Source of the DNA: Lachnospiraceae bacterium UBA3850
Lineage (GTDB): Bacteria; Bacillota; Clostridia; Lachnospirales; Lachnospiraceae
DNA length: 46,195 nt
Direction: 5' to 3'
Assembly: GCA_002392655.1 (NCBI GenBank)
Contig: DGHK01000013.1
Location: forward strand, 1 to 46,195
Part shown: piece by piece, positions 1-8,295 of the stretch
Layout: each line of letters opens with the position of its first letter
Numbering within the stretch: position 1 is the stretch's first letter
The notes under the pieces: model-generated
Seen by the model: only the letters and a program-made list of their open reading frames with translations
Told to the model about the DNA's origin: nothing
The model's database searches: none
Translations under genes and position numbers: made by a program

Positions 1-23
1 CGCCCATGGCGCGCGAACGAAAA

Positions 24-54
24 ATCACCTGCTCCGATACTCGAAGCAGGTGAT
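24..54 (-). terminator. Intrinsic terminator after rny
   Basis: A 10-bp perfect stem (24-33 with 45-54) has an 11-nt loop. On the minus strand it is followed by a T-rich tract (TTTTT at 20-24). It lies just past the rny stop codon and ends the recA-recX-rny transcript group. Confidence 0.85.
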
Positions 55-59
55 AATTG

Positions 60-1613
60 TTATTTAGCGTAATCTGTAACTCTTGACTCACGAATAAGGC
101 TGACCTTGATCTGTCCCGGATATTCAAGCTCATCTTCAATCTGCTTTGAAATATCTCTTGCCAGAAGAACCATTTCTGAGTCATTAACCTTGTCAGGAAC
201 AACTGCAACCCTGATCTCTCTACCTGCCTGAATAGCAAAGGATCTCTCAACACCATCAAAACCGTTAGCAATCTCTTCGAGCTTAGTAAGTCTTGTTGTA
301 TATGTTTCGAGAGTTTCTCTTCTTGCACCTGGTCTGGCAGCAGATATAGCATCAGCAGCCTGAACGATGCATGCAATAAGAGACTCAGCTTCACAATCAC
401 CATGATGCGAAGCAACCGTATTGATAACTATATGATTTTCTTTATATTTTTTACAAAGATCCACACCTATAGAAACATGTGAACCTTCCATCTCATGATC
501 GATTGATTTACCGATATCATGAAGAAGTCCGGCTCTTTTTGCGAGTTTAACATCCTCGCCAAGCTCACCTGCCATTATTCCACTGAGGTGAGCAACCTCG
601 ACTGAATGCTTGAGTGCATTCTGTCCATAGCTTGTTCTGTACTTCATACGACCAAGCAGTTTAATAAGCTCCGGATGCAGTCCATGTACACCGACTTCAA
701 GAGTAGCTGCCTCTCCTTCCTCACGCATTTTCGTCTCAACTTCCTTCCTGGCCTTCTCAACCATCTCTTCGATTCTGGCCGGATGGATACGTCCATCGAC
801 GATAAGCTTTTCAAGAGCGACTCTCGCCACTTCTCTTCTGACGGCATCAAAGCTGGATAAAACGACTGCTTCAGGTGTGTCATCGATAATCAGATCAACA
901 CCTGTAAGAGTTTCAAGAGTACGTATATTACGACCTTCACGACCGATGATACGTCCCTTCATCTCATCACTTGGAAGCTGTACTAGAGAAACAGTTGATT
1001 CAGATACGACATCTGCGGCACATTTCTGTATAGCACCGACAACTATCTCCTTAGCCCTCTTATCGGACTCTTCCTTAGCTCTGGATTCCATCTCCTTGAT
1101 CATTATTGCTGTTTCATGTTTTACGTCATCTTCAACGGTTCTAAGTAGATATTCCTTAGCTTGTTCAGAGGTAAGACCAGAGATTCTCTCCAGTTCCTGT
1201 TGTCTCTTTGAAGACAGTTCTTCGACTTCAGCCTGTTTCTTAGCCAAGTTAGCTTCCTTTGCAGTAAGAGACTGTTCTCTACGTTCCAAAGCATCACTCT
1301 TCTTGTCAAGATTTTCCTCTCGCTGAAGAACTCTCTTCTCCATGTGCTGAATCTCTGTTCGACGATCCTTTACTTCTTTTTCGATGTCGTTCTTGGTCTT
1401 AAGCGCATCTTCCTTAGCGGTAAGAAGTATGTCTCTCTTTTTGGACTCAGCTGTCTTTAAAGCATCATCTATTATATCCTTAGCCTTGTCCTCAGCTTTT
1501 CCGATCTTGGCTTCTGCTATATTCTTTCTATAAGCTATACCTATAGCAAGTCCAATCACTAAAGCGATTACAAAGGCGGCTACTACGATGATTACCCAAA
1601 CAAGAGTTGACAC
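60..1613 (-). CDS. rny: Ribonuclease Y
   Basis: Membrane-anchored endoribonuclease that starts bulk mRNA decay in Firmicutes. The 517 residues match the usual family length of about 520. Visible in order: an N-terminal transmembrane segment (about 5-27), a long charged coiled coil (about 30-200), a KH RNA-binding domain around [11 protein letters not shown], and an HD phosphohydrolase domain with the HDIGK motif. The start is GTG at 1611-1613, preceded by AAGGAGG at suitable spacing; no better ATG lies nearby. It follows recX and has its own promoter-like sequence (TTGACA-N17-TAAACT) reaching into the recX 3' end. The recA-recX-rny order is common in Clostridia. The assignment is secure. Confidence 0.97.
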   Translation of the reverse strand: MSTLVWVIIVVAAFVIALVIGLAIGIAYRKNIAEAKIGKAEDKAKDIIDDALKTAESKKRDILLTAKEDALKTKNDIEKEVKDRRTEIQHMEKRVLQREENLDKKSDALERREQSLTAKEANLAKKQAEVEELSSKRQQELERISGLTSEQAKEYLLRTVEDDVKHETAIMIKEMESRAKEESDKRAKEIVVGAIQKCAADVVSESTVSLVQLPSDEMKGRIIGREGRNIRTLETLTGVDLIIDDTPEAVVLSSFDAVRREVARVALEKLIVDGRIHPARIEEMVEKARKEVETKMREEGEAATLEVGVHGLHPELIKLLGRMKYRTSYGQNALKHSVEVAHLSGIMAGELGEDVKLAKRAGLLHDIGKSIDHEMEGSHVSIGVDLCKKYKENHIVINTVASHHGDCEAESLIACIVQAADAISAARPGARRETLETYTTRLTKLEEIANGFDGVERSFAIQAGREIRVAVVPDKVNDSEMVLLARDISKQIEDELEYPGQIKVSLIRESRVTDYAK

Positions 1614-1678
1614 AGGAGTACCTCCTTTTATTTATTTGTAATGTACATAAAGAATATGTGCATAAATACACTCAGTAC

Positions 1679-1707
1679 AGTTTAAACGCAAAAAGATATT
1701 ATGTCAA
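1679..1707 (-). promoter_or_regulatory. Predicted sigma-A promoter for rny
   Basis: On the minus strand TTGACA (1702-1707) and TAAACT (1679-1684) are separated by 17 nt. The -35 box lies inside the last codons of recX. It would give rny a leader of about 60 nt and transcription independent of recA. Confidence 0.6.
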
Positions 1708-2316
1708 GTAGTTGTTTATCTTGTCAAATGTAAAACCATGCCTGACAAGAAACTGCGCCACTCTTCTTTTAACTCTTTCATCGTTTAAGTCCTGTCCTCT
1801 AAACTTCCTCTCAATCAGAGAAGCAATAATCTCCTCATCACTAAGGTTGTTATCAGCATATACCTCATCAAGTATACGCTCAACTTCCGATAGATCAACG
1901 CCCTTACTTCTAAGCTCTCTCTCTATCAGAAAACGACTTTTAGAATTCATATAGCATCTGGCATAGCTCTCTATAAATCTTTCATCATTCAGATAATTGT
2001 ACTCATACATCATCTGGATACAGGAATCTATGGCATAATCCGGATAAAACTTAAGTCTGAGTTTATTTCTGATCATACCCGAAGAACATTCACAGGTCGT
2101 TGCATATCCAACAGCCTTATCAAATGCCCTCCTGATAACAAGTGCTTTTATGTCCTCAAGTGTATCCTCTGATACATCCTCCACATAAAACTCATCCTTA
2201 TCAGACACATCAAGTGAAAGTTCCTTCAAATCCCTCTTATATAAAAAACCATAATATTCATCATCTGCATATATGCTATATGACTTATTCTTTTTGACTG
2301 CTTTTATAACACTCAT
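1699..2316 (-). CDS. recX: Regulatory protein RecX
   Basis: RecX binds RecA filaments and modulates recombinase activity. The 205 residues and the three-helix repeats (motifs such as LNDERFIESYAR and RRVAQFLVRHGF) fit the family. The start ATG is 8 nt after the recA stop codon with no clear Shine-Dalgarno sequence in between, so translation is probably coupled to recA. The position directly after recA supports the call. Confidence 0.93.
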   Translation of the reverse strand: MSVIKAVKKNKSYSIYADDEYYGFLYKRDLKELSLDVSDKDEFYVEDVSEDTLEDIKALVIRRAFDKAVGYATTCECSSGMIRNKLRLKFYPDYAIDSCIQMMYEYNYLNDERFIESYARCYMNSKSRFLIERELRSKGVDLSEVERILDEVYADNNLSDEEIIASLIERKFRGQDLNDERVKRRVAQFLVRHGFTFDKINNYLT

Positions 2317-2324
2317 AGTATGGA

Positions 2325-3359
2325 CTATTCATCAAGAGATGCATCTTCAGCTTCTTCATCATCAGATGTATTGAAGTAGATATCTCTTACCTTATCTTCA
2401 ATCTCCTGCATAACCTCAGGATTTTCCTTCAGATACGCCTTTGCATTTTCTCTACCCTGTCCGATTTTCTCACCAAGATAAGCATACCATGCACCGGACT
2501 TGCTTACCACATCACATGCAGCAGCTAGGTCAAGGATATCTCCTTCCTTTGAGATACCTTCTCCGAACATAATATCGAATTCAGCTTTCTTAAATGGCGG
2601 TGCAACCTTATTCTTAACAATAGTAACCTTGGTCCTGTTACCAACACCTTCACCACCTGTTTTTATAGTCTCAACTCTTCTAACCTCCATACGAACGGAA
2701 GCATAGAATTTAAGAGCTCTACCACCGGTAGTTGTCTCAGGGTTACCAAACATAACACCAACCTTCTCACGAAGCTGGTTGATGAATATAACTACACAAT
2801 TTGTCTTGCTTATAACTGCAGTAAGCTTTCTGAGAGCCTGTGACATAAGTCTTGCATGAAGACCAACATGACTATCACCCATCTCACCATCAATCTCAGC
2901 CTTCGGAACAAGCGCAGCAACAGAGTCGATAATAAGAACATCCATCGCCCCTGATCTGACCATAGTTTCTGTTATCTCAAGAGCCTGTTCACCACTATCC
3001 GGCTGTGATATATAGAGATTGTCTATATCAACACCAATATTCTTTGCATAAACAGGATCAAGAGCATGCTCAGCATCAATAAAACCTGCTATGCCTCCAC
3101 GCTTCTGAACTTCTGCAACAACATGAAGTGCAACAGTTGTTTTACCACTGGATTCAGGTCCATATATCTCGATGATTCTGCCTCTAGGCATTCCACCGAT
3201 ACCAAGTGCAATATCAAGGCTAAGTGAGCCCGTAGGAACCGCCTCAATATTCATTGATTTTGCATTATCTCCCAGCTTCATAACAGAGCCCTTGCCGAAC
3301 TGCTTTTCTATCTGTGCAAGCGCCGCATCTAAAGCCTTTAACTTTTCTTCATTAGCCAT
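2325..3359 (-). CDS. recA: Recombinase RecA
   Basis: ATP-dependent strand-exchange protein for homologous recombination and SOS induction. The 344 residues include the Walker A motif GPESSGKT (67-74), the Walker B strand [10 protein letters not shown], the L2 region with the [20 protein letters not shown] signature, and a typical acidic C-terminal tail ([12 protein letters not shown]). The start ATG follows AAAGGAG by 5 nt. The upstream region is shared with the divergent tmcAL gene. I could not find a canonical LexA box (GAAC-N4-GTTC) by eye. Confidence 0.98.
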   Translation of the reverse strand: MANEEKLKALDAALAQIEKQFGKGSVMKLGDNAKSMNIEAVPTGSLSLDIALGIGGMPRGRIIEIYGPESSGKTTVALHVVAEVQKRGGIAGFIDAEHALDPVYAKNIGVDIDNLYISQPDSGEQALEITETMVRSGAMDVLIIDSVAALVPKAEIDGEMGDSHVGLHARLMSQALRKLTAVISKTNCVVIFINQLREKVGVMFGNPETTTGGRALKFYASVRMEVRRVETIKTGGEGVGNRTKVTIVKNKVAPPFKKAEFDIMFGEGISKEGDILDLAAACDVVSKSGAWYAYLGEKIGQGRENAKAYLKENPEVMQEIEDKVRDIYFNTSDDEEAEDASLDE

Positions 3360-3441
3360 ATTATCTCCTTTCAGATATCAAGGTTGTCCCAAACCAACCA
3401 CGATATATAGAAAAATCATTTTCAAATAAACAATATTTAGT

Positions 3442-3469
3442 TTGACGAACAAAATTAGTATAGCATAAT
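3442..3469 (+). promoter_or_regulatory. Predicted promoter for tmcAL
   Basis: TTGACG (3442-3447) and CATAAT (3464-3469) are separated by 16 nt, about 40 nt before the tmcAL start, which has an AGGAGG site. The recA promoter must run the opposite way through the same 150-nt region; its hexamers are less clear (a possible TATACT at 3457-3462 on the minus strand). Confidence 0.5.
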
Positions 3470-3510
3470 GATTCAAAAAATGCTATTCTAACTTTAGGAG
3501 GTTAAAAGCT

Positions 3511-4758
3511 ATGTCATATATCGCAATCATTTCAGAATATAACCCATTTCATAACGGTCACAAATACCAGTTAGAAGCTTCTCTGGAGCAGTCGGGAGCT
3601 GATGGTGCGATCTCACTTATGAGTGGAGATTTCACTCAGAGAGGCACTCCTGCCATGGCCGACAAGTATACCAGAGCACACGCGGCGATTCTCGGAGGTC
3701 TAGATGTCGTATTTGAACTACCGGTCATCTATGCAACAGGCAGCTCAAGGGACTTTGGCGAAGGTGCCGTAGGTCTGATCAGTAAGCTAAGGGATGTAGA
3801 TTACCTCGCTTTCGGCGTTGAGGATGATGAGCTCAACATGTTTTATGAAGTATCTGAAATCCTGGCAAATGAACCGGATAACTATAAGGAATTTCTTAAT
3901 CAATACCTGTCGAAGGGTTTTACATTTCCTAATGCAAGTGAAAAATCGCTGAGAAAGATACTAGGTAATTCAATAGGGGACAAAATAACGAAACCAAACA
4001 ATATACTTGCTATCTCATATCTGGTTGCCATGCGCAAACAGAAATCACCTCTCAGACCTATTATCATAAAAAGAAACGATGGCGGTTATTCAAATAACAA
4101 GCTTACCGGAAAGTATTCAAGTGCCACTGCTATTAGACACGCACTCAGAAATAATGAGAGCATCAAGCCATATGTTCCAAAGGTTTGTGTTGATCCATAT
4201 GAAGGTTTTCTCAGAAGGGATCTCCCTGATCCTGAATGGCTCAGCCCTTTCATAGTTTCGAGACTGATTTACGACAGAAATCTCCCACCCGAGATATCCA
4301 ATCTCGAAAATGTTATGGATATGACTACTGAGCTCTTAAACAGAATCAGAAAGATACCTCTTCCTGTCAGATATATAGAGTTGCAGGATTATCTAAAAAC
4401 CAAAAATATGACCATGAGCCGAATAACAAGAGTTCTTCTGCACATTGTTCTCGGAATACTCAGTACAGACAGAACGAGAGCAATTGAAAATGGTTACGGA
4501 GAATATCTGAATCTTCTGGCTCTTTCAAATGAAGGATCCAAAATAATCAAAAAAATATCCGACAGCCAGAATATTAAAATAATAAACAAAAAATCTCTTT
4601 ACAAGCCATCAGATGAGATAAACACCAGGCTCTGGGAGATTGACAAACTTGCTACTGATCTTTACAATCAGCTGATATATGACCACATTAACATCAGGTT
4701 ACATAGTGAGCTTACCTCTTCTGTTAAGGGGTTAAAGAACAGCAAGGACGAAAAATAA
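3511..4758 (+). CDS. tmcAL: tRNA(Met) cytidine acetate ligase TmcAL (YlbM family)
   Basis: Family enzymes use ATP and acetate to form N4-acetylcytidine at the wobble base of elongator tRNA-Met. The 415 residues begin with the nucleotidyltransferase-type motif EYNPFHNGH, followed by MSGDFTQRGTPAMADKYTRA and DVVFELP, all hallmarks of YlbM/TmcAL. The start ATG is preceded by AGGAGG. In Bacillus the homologue lies near rsmD and coaD; here those two lie just beyond a convergent terminator, consistent with a conserved neighbourhood. It was formerly annotated as nucleotidyltransferase or UPF0348. Confidence 0.95.
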   Translation: MSYIAIISEYNPFHNGHKYQLEASLEQSGADGAISLMSGDFTQRGTPAMADKYTRAHAAILGGLDVVFELPVIYATGSSRDFGEGAVGLISKLRDVDYLAFGVEDDELNMFYEVSEILANEPDNYKEFLNQYLSKGFTFPNASEKSLRKILGNSIGDKITKPNNILAISYLVAMRKQKSPLRPIIIKRNDGGYSNNKLTGKYSSATAIRHALRNNESIKPYVPKVCVDPYEGFLRRDLPDPEWLSPFIVSRLIYDRNLPPEISNLENVMDMTTELLNRIRKIPLPVRYIELQDYLKTKNMTMSRITRVLLHIVLGILSTDRTRAIENGYGEYLNLLALSNEGSKIIKKISDSQNIKIINKKSLYKPSDEINTRLWEIDKLATDLYNQLIYDHINIRLHSELTSSVKGLKNSKDEK

Positions 4759-4775
4759 AGAATAATAATATCAAA

Positions 4776-4807
4776 AAGAGATATGCAAAGCCATATGCAT
4801 ATCTCTT
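4776..4807. terminator. Bidirectional terminator between tmcAL and the coaD operon
   Basis: A 12-bp perfect stem (4776-4787 with 4796-4807) has an 8-nt loop. It is followed by CTTTATT on the plus strand and by TTTTTGATATT on the minus strand. It sits between two convergent genes and can end both transcripts. Confidence 0.8.
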
Positions 4808-4849
4808 CTTTATTAGTCACTATATATTCATATATAATCTTCCAAACGA

Positions 4850-5566
4850 TTACTCATCAAGGAAATCGTCATCATCATCGTAGTCATCATCATCATAATC
4901 GTCATCATCATAGTCATCATCATAATCGTCATCACTATCTGATCCATATGTATCCTCATCATCATAAGAATCATCATATGACTCTGCTGCAAATGCAGTC
5001 TCAGGATTATTACCGATAAGATTAATGCTTGTCTGAACCTCATTCAGGTTTGTATCAAGTGTAACAATACCATTCTCAAGGCTGTCAATGAGATTACGAT
5101 AATTCTCTTTCTCAGACTCAAGTGTAGACTTCATGAAATCCTTAATACTTGTGATCTTATCCTTAGTATAAAGCATAGCTCCCATACGAACCTCTGTAGC
5201 CTCTGCCTTTGCATCTACGAGAATCTGCTGAGCTTCTGCTCTGGCACTATCAAGGATCTCATTAGCTCTGCTGTTAGCAAGCTCTGTTATATGATTTGTT
5301 TCTACAAGACGATTAGCTTCATTAACTGACTCGGAAATGATAGCATCGGATCTTGTTCTTGCTGAAGCAAGGATAGCCTCTTTGTTACGCATTATCTTCT
5401 TGCATCTCTCAATCTCGCTCGGAAGTTTCAGTTTAAGCTCCGAAAGCATACGATCCAGCTCATCCTTAGGCACAACGATCTTATTATTTGAAAGAGGCTG
5501 ATATTTACATCCATCAATAAATACCTCAATCTCCTCGATCATTTCTTCAACGCCTTTTTTTCCCAT
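4850..5566 (-). CDS. Coiled-coil protein with poly-Asp/Tyr tail, downstream of coaD
   Basis: 238 residues. After a short N-terminal segment (FIDGCKYQPLSNNKIVVPKDEL) there is a long coiled coil (about 35-185) rich in Ala, Glu and Lys, of the kind often annotated as ATPase or V-type ATPase subunit H-like, and resembling DivIVA-type scaffolds. The last 40 or so residues are an extreme acidic tail made of D/Y runs. No signal peptide, membrane segment or catalytic motif is visible. It starts 18 nt after coaD with an AGGAGG-type site, so it is probably in the rsmD-coaD operon. I do not know its function; a cytoplasmic scaffold or cell-division accessory role is only a guess. Confidence 0.8.
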   Translation of the reverse strand: MGKKGVEEMIEEIEVFIDGCKYQPLSNNKIVVPKDELDRMLSELKLKLPSEIERCKKIMRNKEAILASARTRSDAIISESVNEANRLVETNHITELANSRANEILDSARAEAQQILVDAKAEATEVRMGAMLYTKDKITSIKDFMKSTLESEKENYRNLIDSLENGIVTLDTNLNEVQTSINLIGNNPETAFAAESYDDSYDDEDTYGSDSDDDYDDDYDDDDYDDDDYDDDDDFLDE

Positions 5567-5584
5567 CTTTTTAATCCTCCTGTA

Positions 5585-6064
5585 TTATATATACTTCTCT
5601 TCTATTTTAGCTTGTACAATTTCTGGTACAAAATCCTTAACAGGTTTTCCATAGCTGGCATACTCTCTGACCATGCTTGAGCTTACAAAGGAATACTTTG
5701 GATCTGTTGCAATAAACAAGGTCTCAAAATCAGGATAAACCATATGATTACCCTGTGCCATTTTAAGTTCATTTGCAAAATCGGTTATCTCTCTAAGTCC
5801 TCTGATGATTATATGAACCCCGGTACATTTTGCAAAATCAACTAAAAGTCCCTCAAAACTGGTAACCTCAACGTTGTCAAGTCCTTTTGTGACTTCCTTT
5901 AACATATTAACACGTTCATCTAGAGAAAACAACGGAGATTTTTTCTGAGAATTATTAAGTATACATACAATTACTTTGTCAAACATCTTGGAAGCTCTCT
6001 CGATAACATCCATATGACCGAGGGTAACCGGATCGAAGCTTCCCGGATATATCACTGCCTTCAT
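5585..6064 (-). CDS. coaD: Phosphopantetheine adenylyltransferase
   Basis: Catalyses transfer of AMP from ATP to 4'-phosphopantetheine, the penultimate step of coenzyme A synthesis, in the cytoplasm. The 159 residues match the family. The nucleotidyltransferase motif is visible as PGSFDPVTLGH (T/HxGH at 14-17), along with IIRGLR and the C-terminal VSSSMVREYA motif. It starts 13 nt after rsmD, the usual rsmD-coaD pairing in Firmicutes. Confidence 0.97.
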   Translation of the reverse strand: MKAVIYPGSFDPVTLGHMDVIERASKMFDKVIVCILNNSQKKSPLFSLDERVNMLKEVTKGLDNVEVTSFEGLLVDFAKCTGVHIIIRGLREITDFANELKMAQGNHMVYPDFETLFIATDPKYSFVSSSMVREYASYGKPVKDFVPEIVQAKIEEKYI

Positions 6065-6077
6065 ATTAGTTTTCCAT

Positions 6078-6635
6078 TCACTCAGTATCCTTCAAACGAA
6101 GAAATACATGTTTATTCGTTTTGTAATTCTTTGTCTTATATATAACAAATTTAGTATCTCCGATATAGTCAAACTCCTCTTCGAGTCTGGCCTCAACTAT
6201 CACTATAGCATCCGGATTAGTAAAGTTCTTAGTACTTAAGACCTCCACTACTTGTCTGTCCAATCCCTTTCCATAGGGCGGGTCAATAAAGATTATATCA
6301 AAATCAACCTTGCTCAGTCCTCTGACATAATTTACCGCATCACTCTTTACGATCATAGCTTCATCTTCAAACTTTGTAAAATGAATATTCTGCTTGATAA
6401 TGCCGAGAGCATCTCTGTTATTCTCAACAAGAACCGCTCTGGCAGCACCTCTCGAAAGAGCCTCAATCGCTATAGCACCGCTCCCAGAAAAAAGATCCAG
6501 AAACGTAGCGTTCGGCACATCCATCTGTATGCAATTAAACAAGGTTTCCTTATACTTATCAGCAGTAGGCCTTGTTGTATCTCCCTCTAATGATTTAAGA
6601 GGCAGACTTCTTCTGGAACCGGCTATTACTCTCAT
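6078..6635 (-). CDS. rsmD: 16S rRNA (guanine(966)-N2)-methyltransferase RsmD
   Basis: SAM-dependent methyltransferase acting on 16S rRNA. 185 residues with the N-terminal MRVIAG.....L sequence, the TRPTADKYKETLFN segment, the SAM-binding FLDLFSGSGAIAIEALSRGA motif and the catalytic DPPY. It is paired with coaD as in many Firmicutes. A separate promoter-like sequence precedes it, because a cellulase gene lies between it and recG. Confidence 0.96.
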   Translation of the reverse strand: MRVIAGSRRSLPLKSLEGDTTRPTADKYKETLFNCIQMDVPNATFLDLFSGSGAIAIEALSRGAARAVLVENNRDALGIIKQNIHFTKFEDEAMIVKSDAVNYVRGLSKVDFDIIFIDPPYGKGLDRQVVEVLSTKNFTNPDAIVIVEARLEEEFDYIGDTKFVIYKTKNYKTNKHVFLRLKDTE

Positions 6636-6644
6636 AACTTTTTT

Positions 6645-6673
6645 ATTTTATCACACTTATCCTCAATCAACAA
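6645..6673 (-). promoter_or_regulatory. Predicted promoter for rsmD-coaD
   Basis: TTGTTG (6668-6673) and TAAAAT (6645-6650) are separated by 17 nt on the minus strand, immediately before rsmD. Confidence 0.5.
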
Positions 6674-6711
6674 CTACTTTACATAAAGTACTATATTTTT
6701 TTTAATCAGCT

Positions 6712-8280
6712 TTATTCGCTTATTTTTTCCTTCAGCCACTTTCCTGTTTCTGACAGATCATCATCAGTCCAACCGGAGGTCTTGTCACAGCTGCTGTCTA
6801 TAAGAGCTGATGACTCATCCTTATTTGATACATTCCATCCGGCATAGGACAGGTTGTACTCGTCTATCAGGTCAAACCAATCCTCAGCAGAATCATAATC
6901 TATCTCTCCGTTACCGGACGCATCACAGATACTGAACTCGGATATGAATACACAAAGGCCCTTATCATGTGCAGTCTTAACCTTATCTCTGATATTATCC
7001 TTATGAGTTGCAGCATAGAAATGTACCGTATAGGCTATATTCTCCTGACCTGTTATAGGATCCTCCGCCGCTATCTCAACATCCTGAGACCAGGTCGGAG
7101 TTCCTACAATGATTATCGCATCCTTATCATTTGCTCTTATAACAGGAATTACTTCCTCAGCATAGCTCTTTATATCCTCCCAGCCTGTACTTCCGTTAGG
7201 TTCGTTACATATCTCATAGAGGACATTATCATAATCAGCATACTTGGCAGACATCTCATCAAAGAATGGAATAGCCTCATCCTTATTAGTCTGAGGGTTA
7301 TTATCACTCAGTATATGCCAGTCTATTATCACATACATACCTAGTTCAGTCGCATAGTCGACTCCATCAGAAACCAGCTTCTTCAGCTTGTCCTTATCAC
7401 CATCCTGACAATATCCACCTGACTCTCCTGTATACATGGCAAGTCTTATGAGATTTGCACCCCACTCATCTCTGAAGGTCTGGAAAGCTTCTTTGTTTAC
7501 ATAGTCAGGGAACCAAGCCAGACCATGAGTACTAACACCTTTAAGCTGATACTTGTCTCCGTTCTTATCAACGATATCAGTTCCCTTTATACTGAGAGCC
7601 CCATGATTATCAAGAGGTGTTCCACTCTCCGGTTCTTTCTTCTCCTTCTTGGAATCTTCCTTCTCTTTCTTCGATCTGGTTGTTGGCTCTTCCTTTTTTA
7701 CATCATAAAGCTTACCGTCTATATATACTGACGCAGTCTTATCCCTCTTGCCGGAGGCTGAATCCTTAAACTTTACCTGAAGTCCGACACCTGTAGTATT
7801 CTTGGCTGAAAGTGTCTCATTATAATCAACGGCTGTTATATAAAGAGTATCATCCTTTATCTCAAACTCTCCGTTCCAGTTATCTCCAATCTCTCCACCA
7901 CTAAATCCATCTATTCTGACCTCCCAGTCCTTAAGGTCATCCTTGGAATCATTGTGGATATCTATATTGTACTGAAAAACATATTCATCCTTATCCTGCC
8001 AGTTACCTCCATCGGATATTGTAACGTAACAAGCCATTTTCTTTTCTTTAGCTTTTGCATCTCCGGAGGTAGACTTATCAGTATCAGCCTTATCTGCTTT
8101 ATCCTTATCTTCAGCCTCAGTTTTTTCTTCTTCCTTTTCTTCCTCAGTAGTAGCAACAGCTTCCGTAGTAGTATCCTTATCATTATCCTTACTTTTATCA
8201 ACGATTATATAGATAACAAGTCCTACCACCATCAGAGAAAGCACAGCTATTATTGCTATAAGTCCCTTTTTACTTTTCAT
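6712..8280 (-). CDS. Cell-bound endoglucanase: GH5 catalytic domain with CBM2-like module
   Basis: Hydrolyses beta-1,4-glucan (cellulose-type) chains outside the cell. 522 residues: a short cytoplasmic start and one transmembrane anchor (about 6-27) with no cleavage site; a charged Asp/Glu/Lys/Thr linker (30-80); a CBM2-like beta-sandwich (about 82-195) with spaced Trp residues; a second Lys/Glu linker (196-220); then a GH5 domain of subfamily 2 type (about 225-522). The likely acid/base is E360 in ICNEPNG and the nucleophile is E448 in FISEFS; the WHILSDNNP, TWSQDV and VHFYAATH signatures are also present. The start follows AGGAGG. It lies between recG and rsmD, genes that are often neighbours, so it may have been inserted there. 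The single anchor suggests a membrane-tethered rather than free enzyme. Confidence 0.93.
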   Translation of the reverse strand: MKSKKGLIAIIAVLSLMVVGLVIYIIVDKSKDNDKDTTTEAVATTEEEKEEEKTEAEDKDKADKADTDKSTSGDAKAKEKKMACYVTISDGGNWQDKDEYVFQYNIDIHNDSKDDLKDWEVRIDGFSGGEIGDNWNGEFEIKDDTLYITAVDYNETLSAKNTTGVGLQVKFKDSASGKRDKTASVYIDGKLYDVKKEEPTTRSKKEKEDSKKEKKEPESGTPLDNHGALSIKGTDIVDKNGDKYQLKGVSTHGLAWFPDYVNKEAFQTFRDEWGANLIRLAMYTGESGGYCQDGDKDKLKKLVSDGVDYATELGMYVIIDWHILSDNNPQTNKDEAIPFFDEMSAKYADYDNVLYEICNEPNGSTGWEDIKSYAEEVIPVIRANDKDAIIIVGTPTWSQDVEIAAEDPITGQENIAYTVHFYAATHKDNIRDKVKTAHDKGLCVFISEFSICDASGNGEIDYDSAEDWFDLIDEYNLSYAGWNVSNKDESSALIDSSCDKTSGWTDDDLSETGKWLKEKISE

Positions 8281-8295
8281 ATATCCTCCTAAAGA

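Noticed and set aside
3360..3510. LexA/SOS box in front of recA
   Set aside because: GAAC occurs near 3447-3450, but its partner half-site at 4-nt spacing is absent, so no canonical box can be claimed.
4783..5019. His-rich open frame on the plus strand
   Set aside because: It is the antisense image of the poly-Asp coding tail of the coiled-coil protein and has no ribosome site.
6669..6700. Hairpin plus T run on the plus strand near 6690
   Set aside because: No plus-strand gene ends here; the region already serves as the rsmD upstream region and the T run is probably chance in AT-rich DNA.
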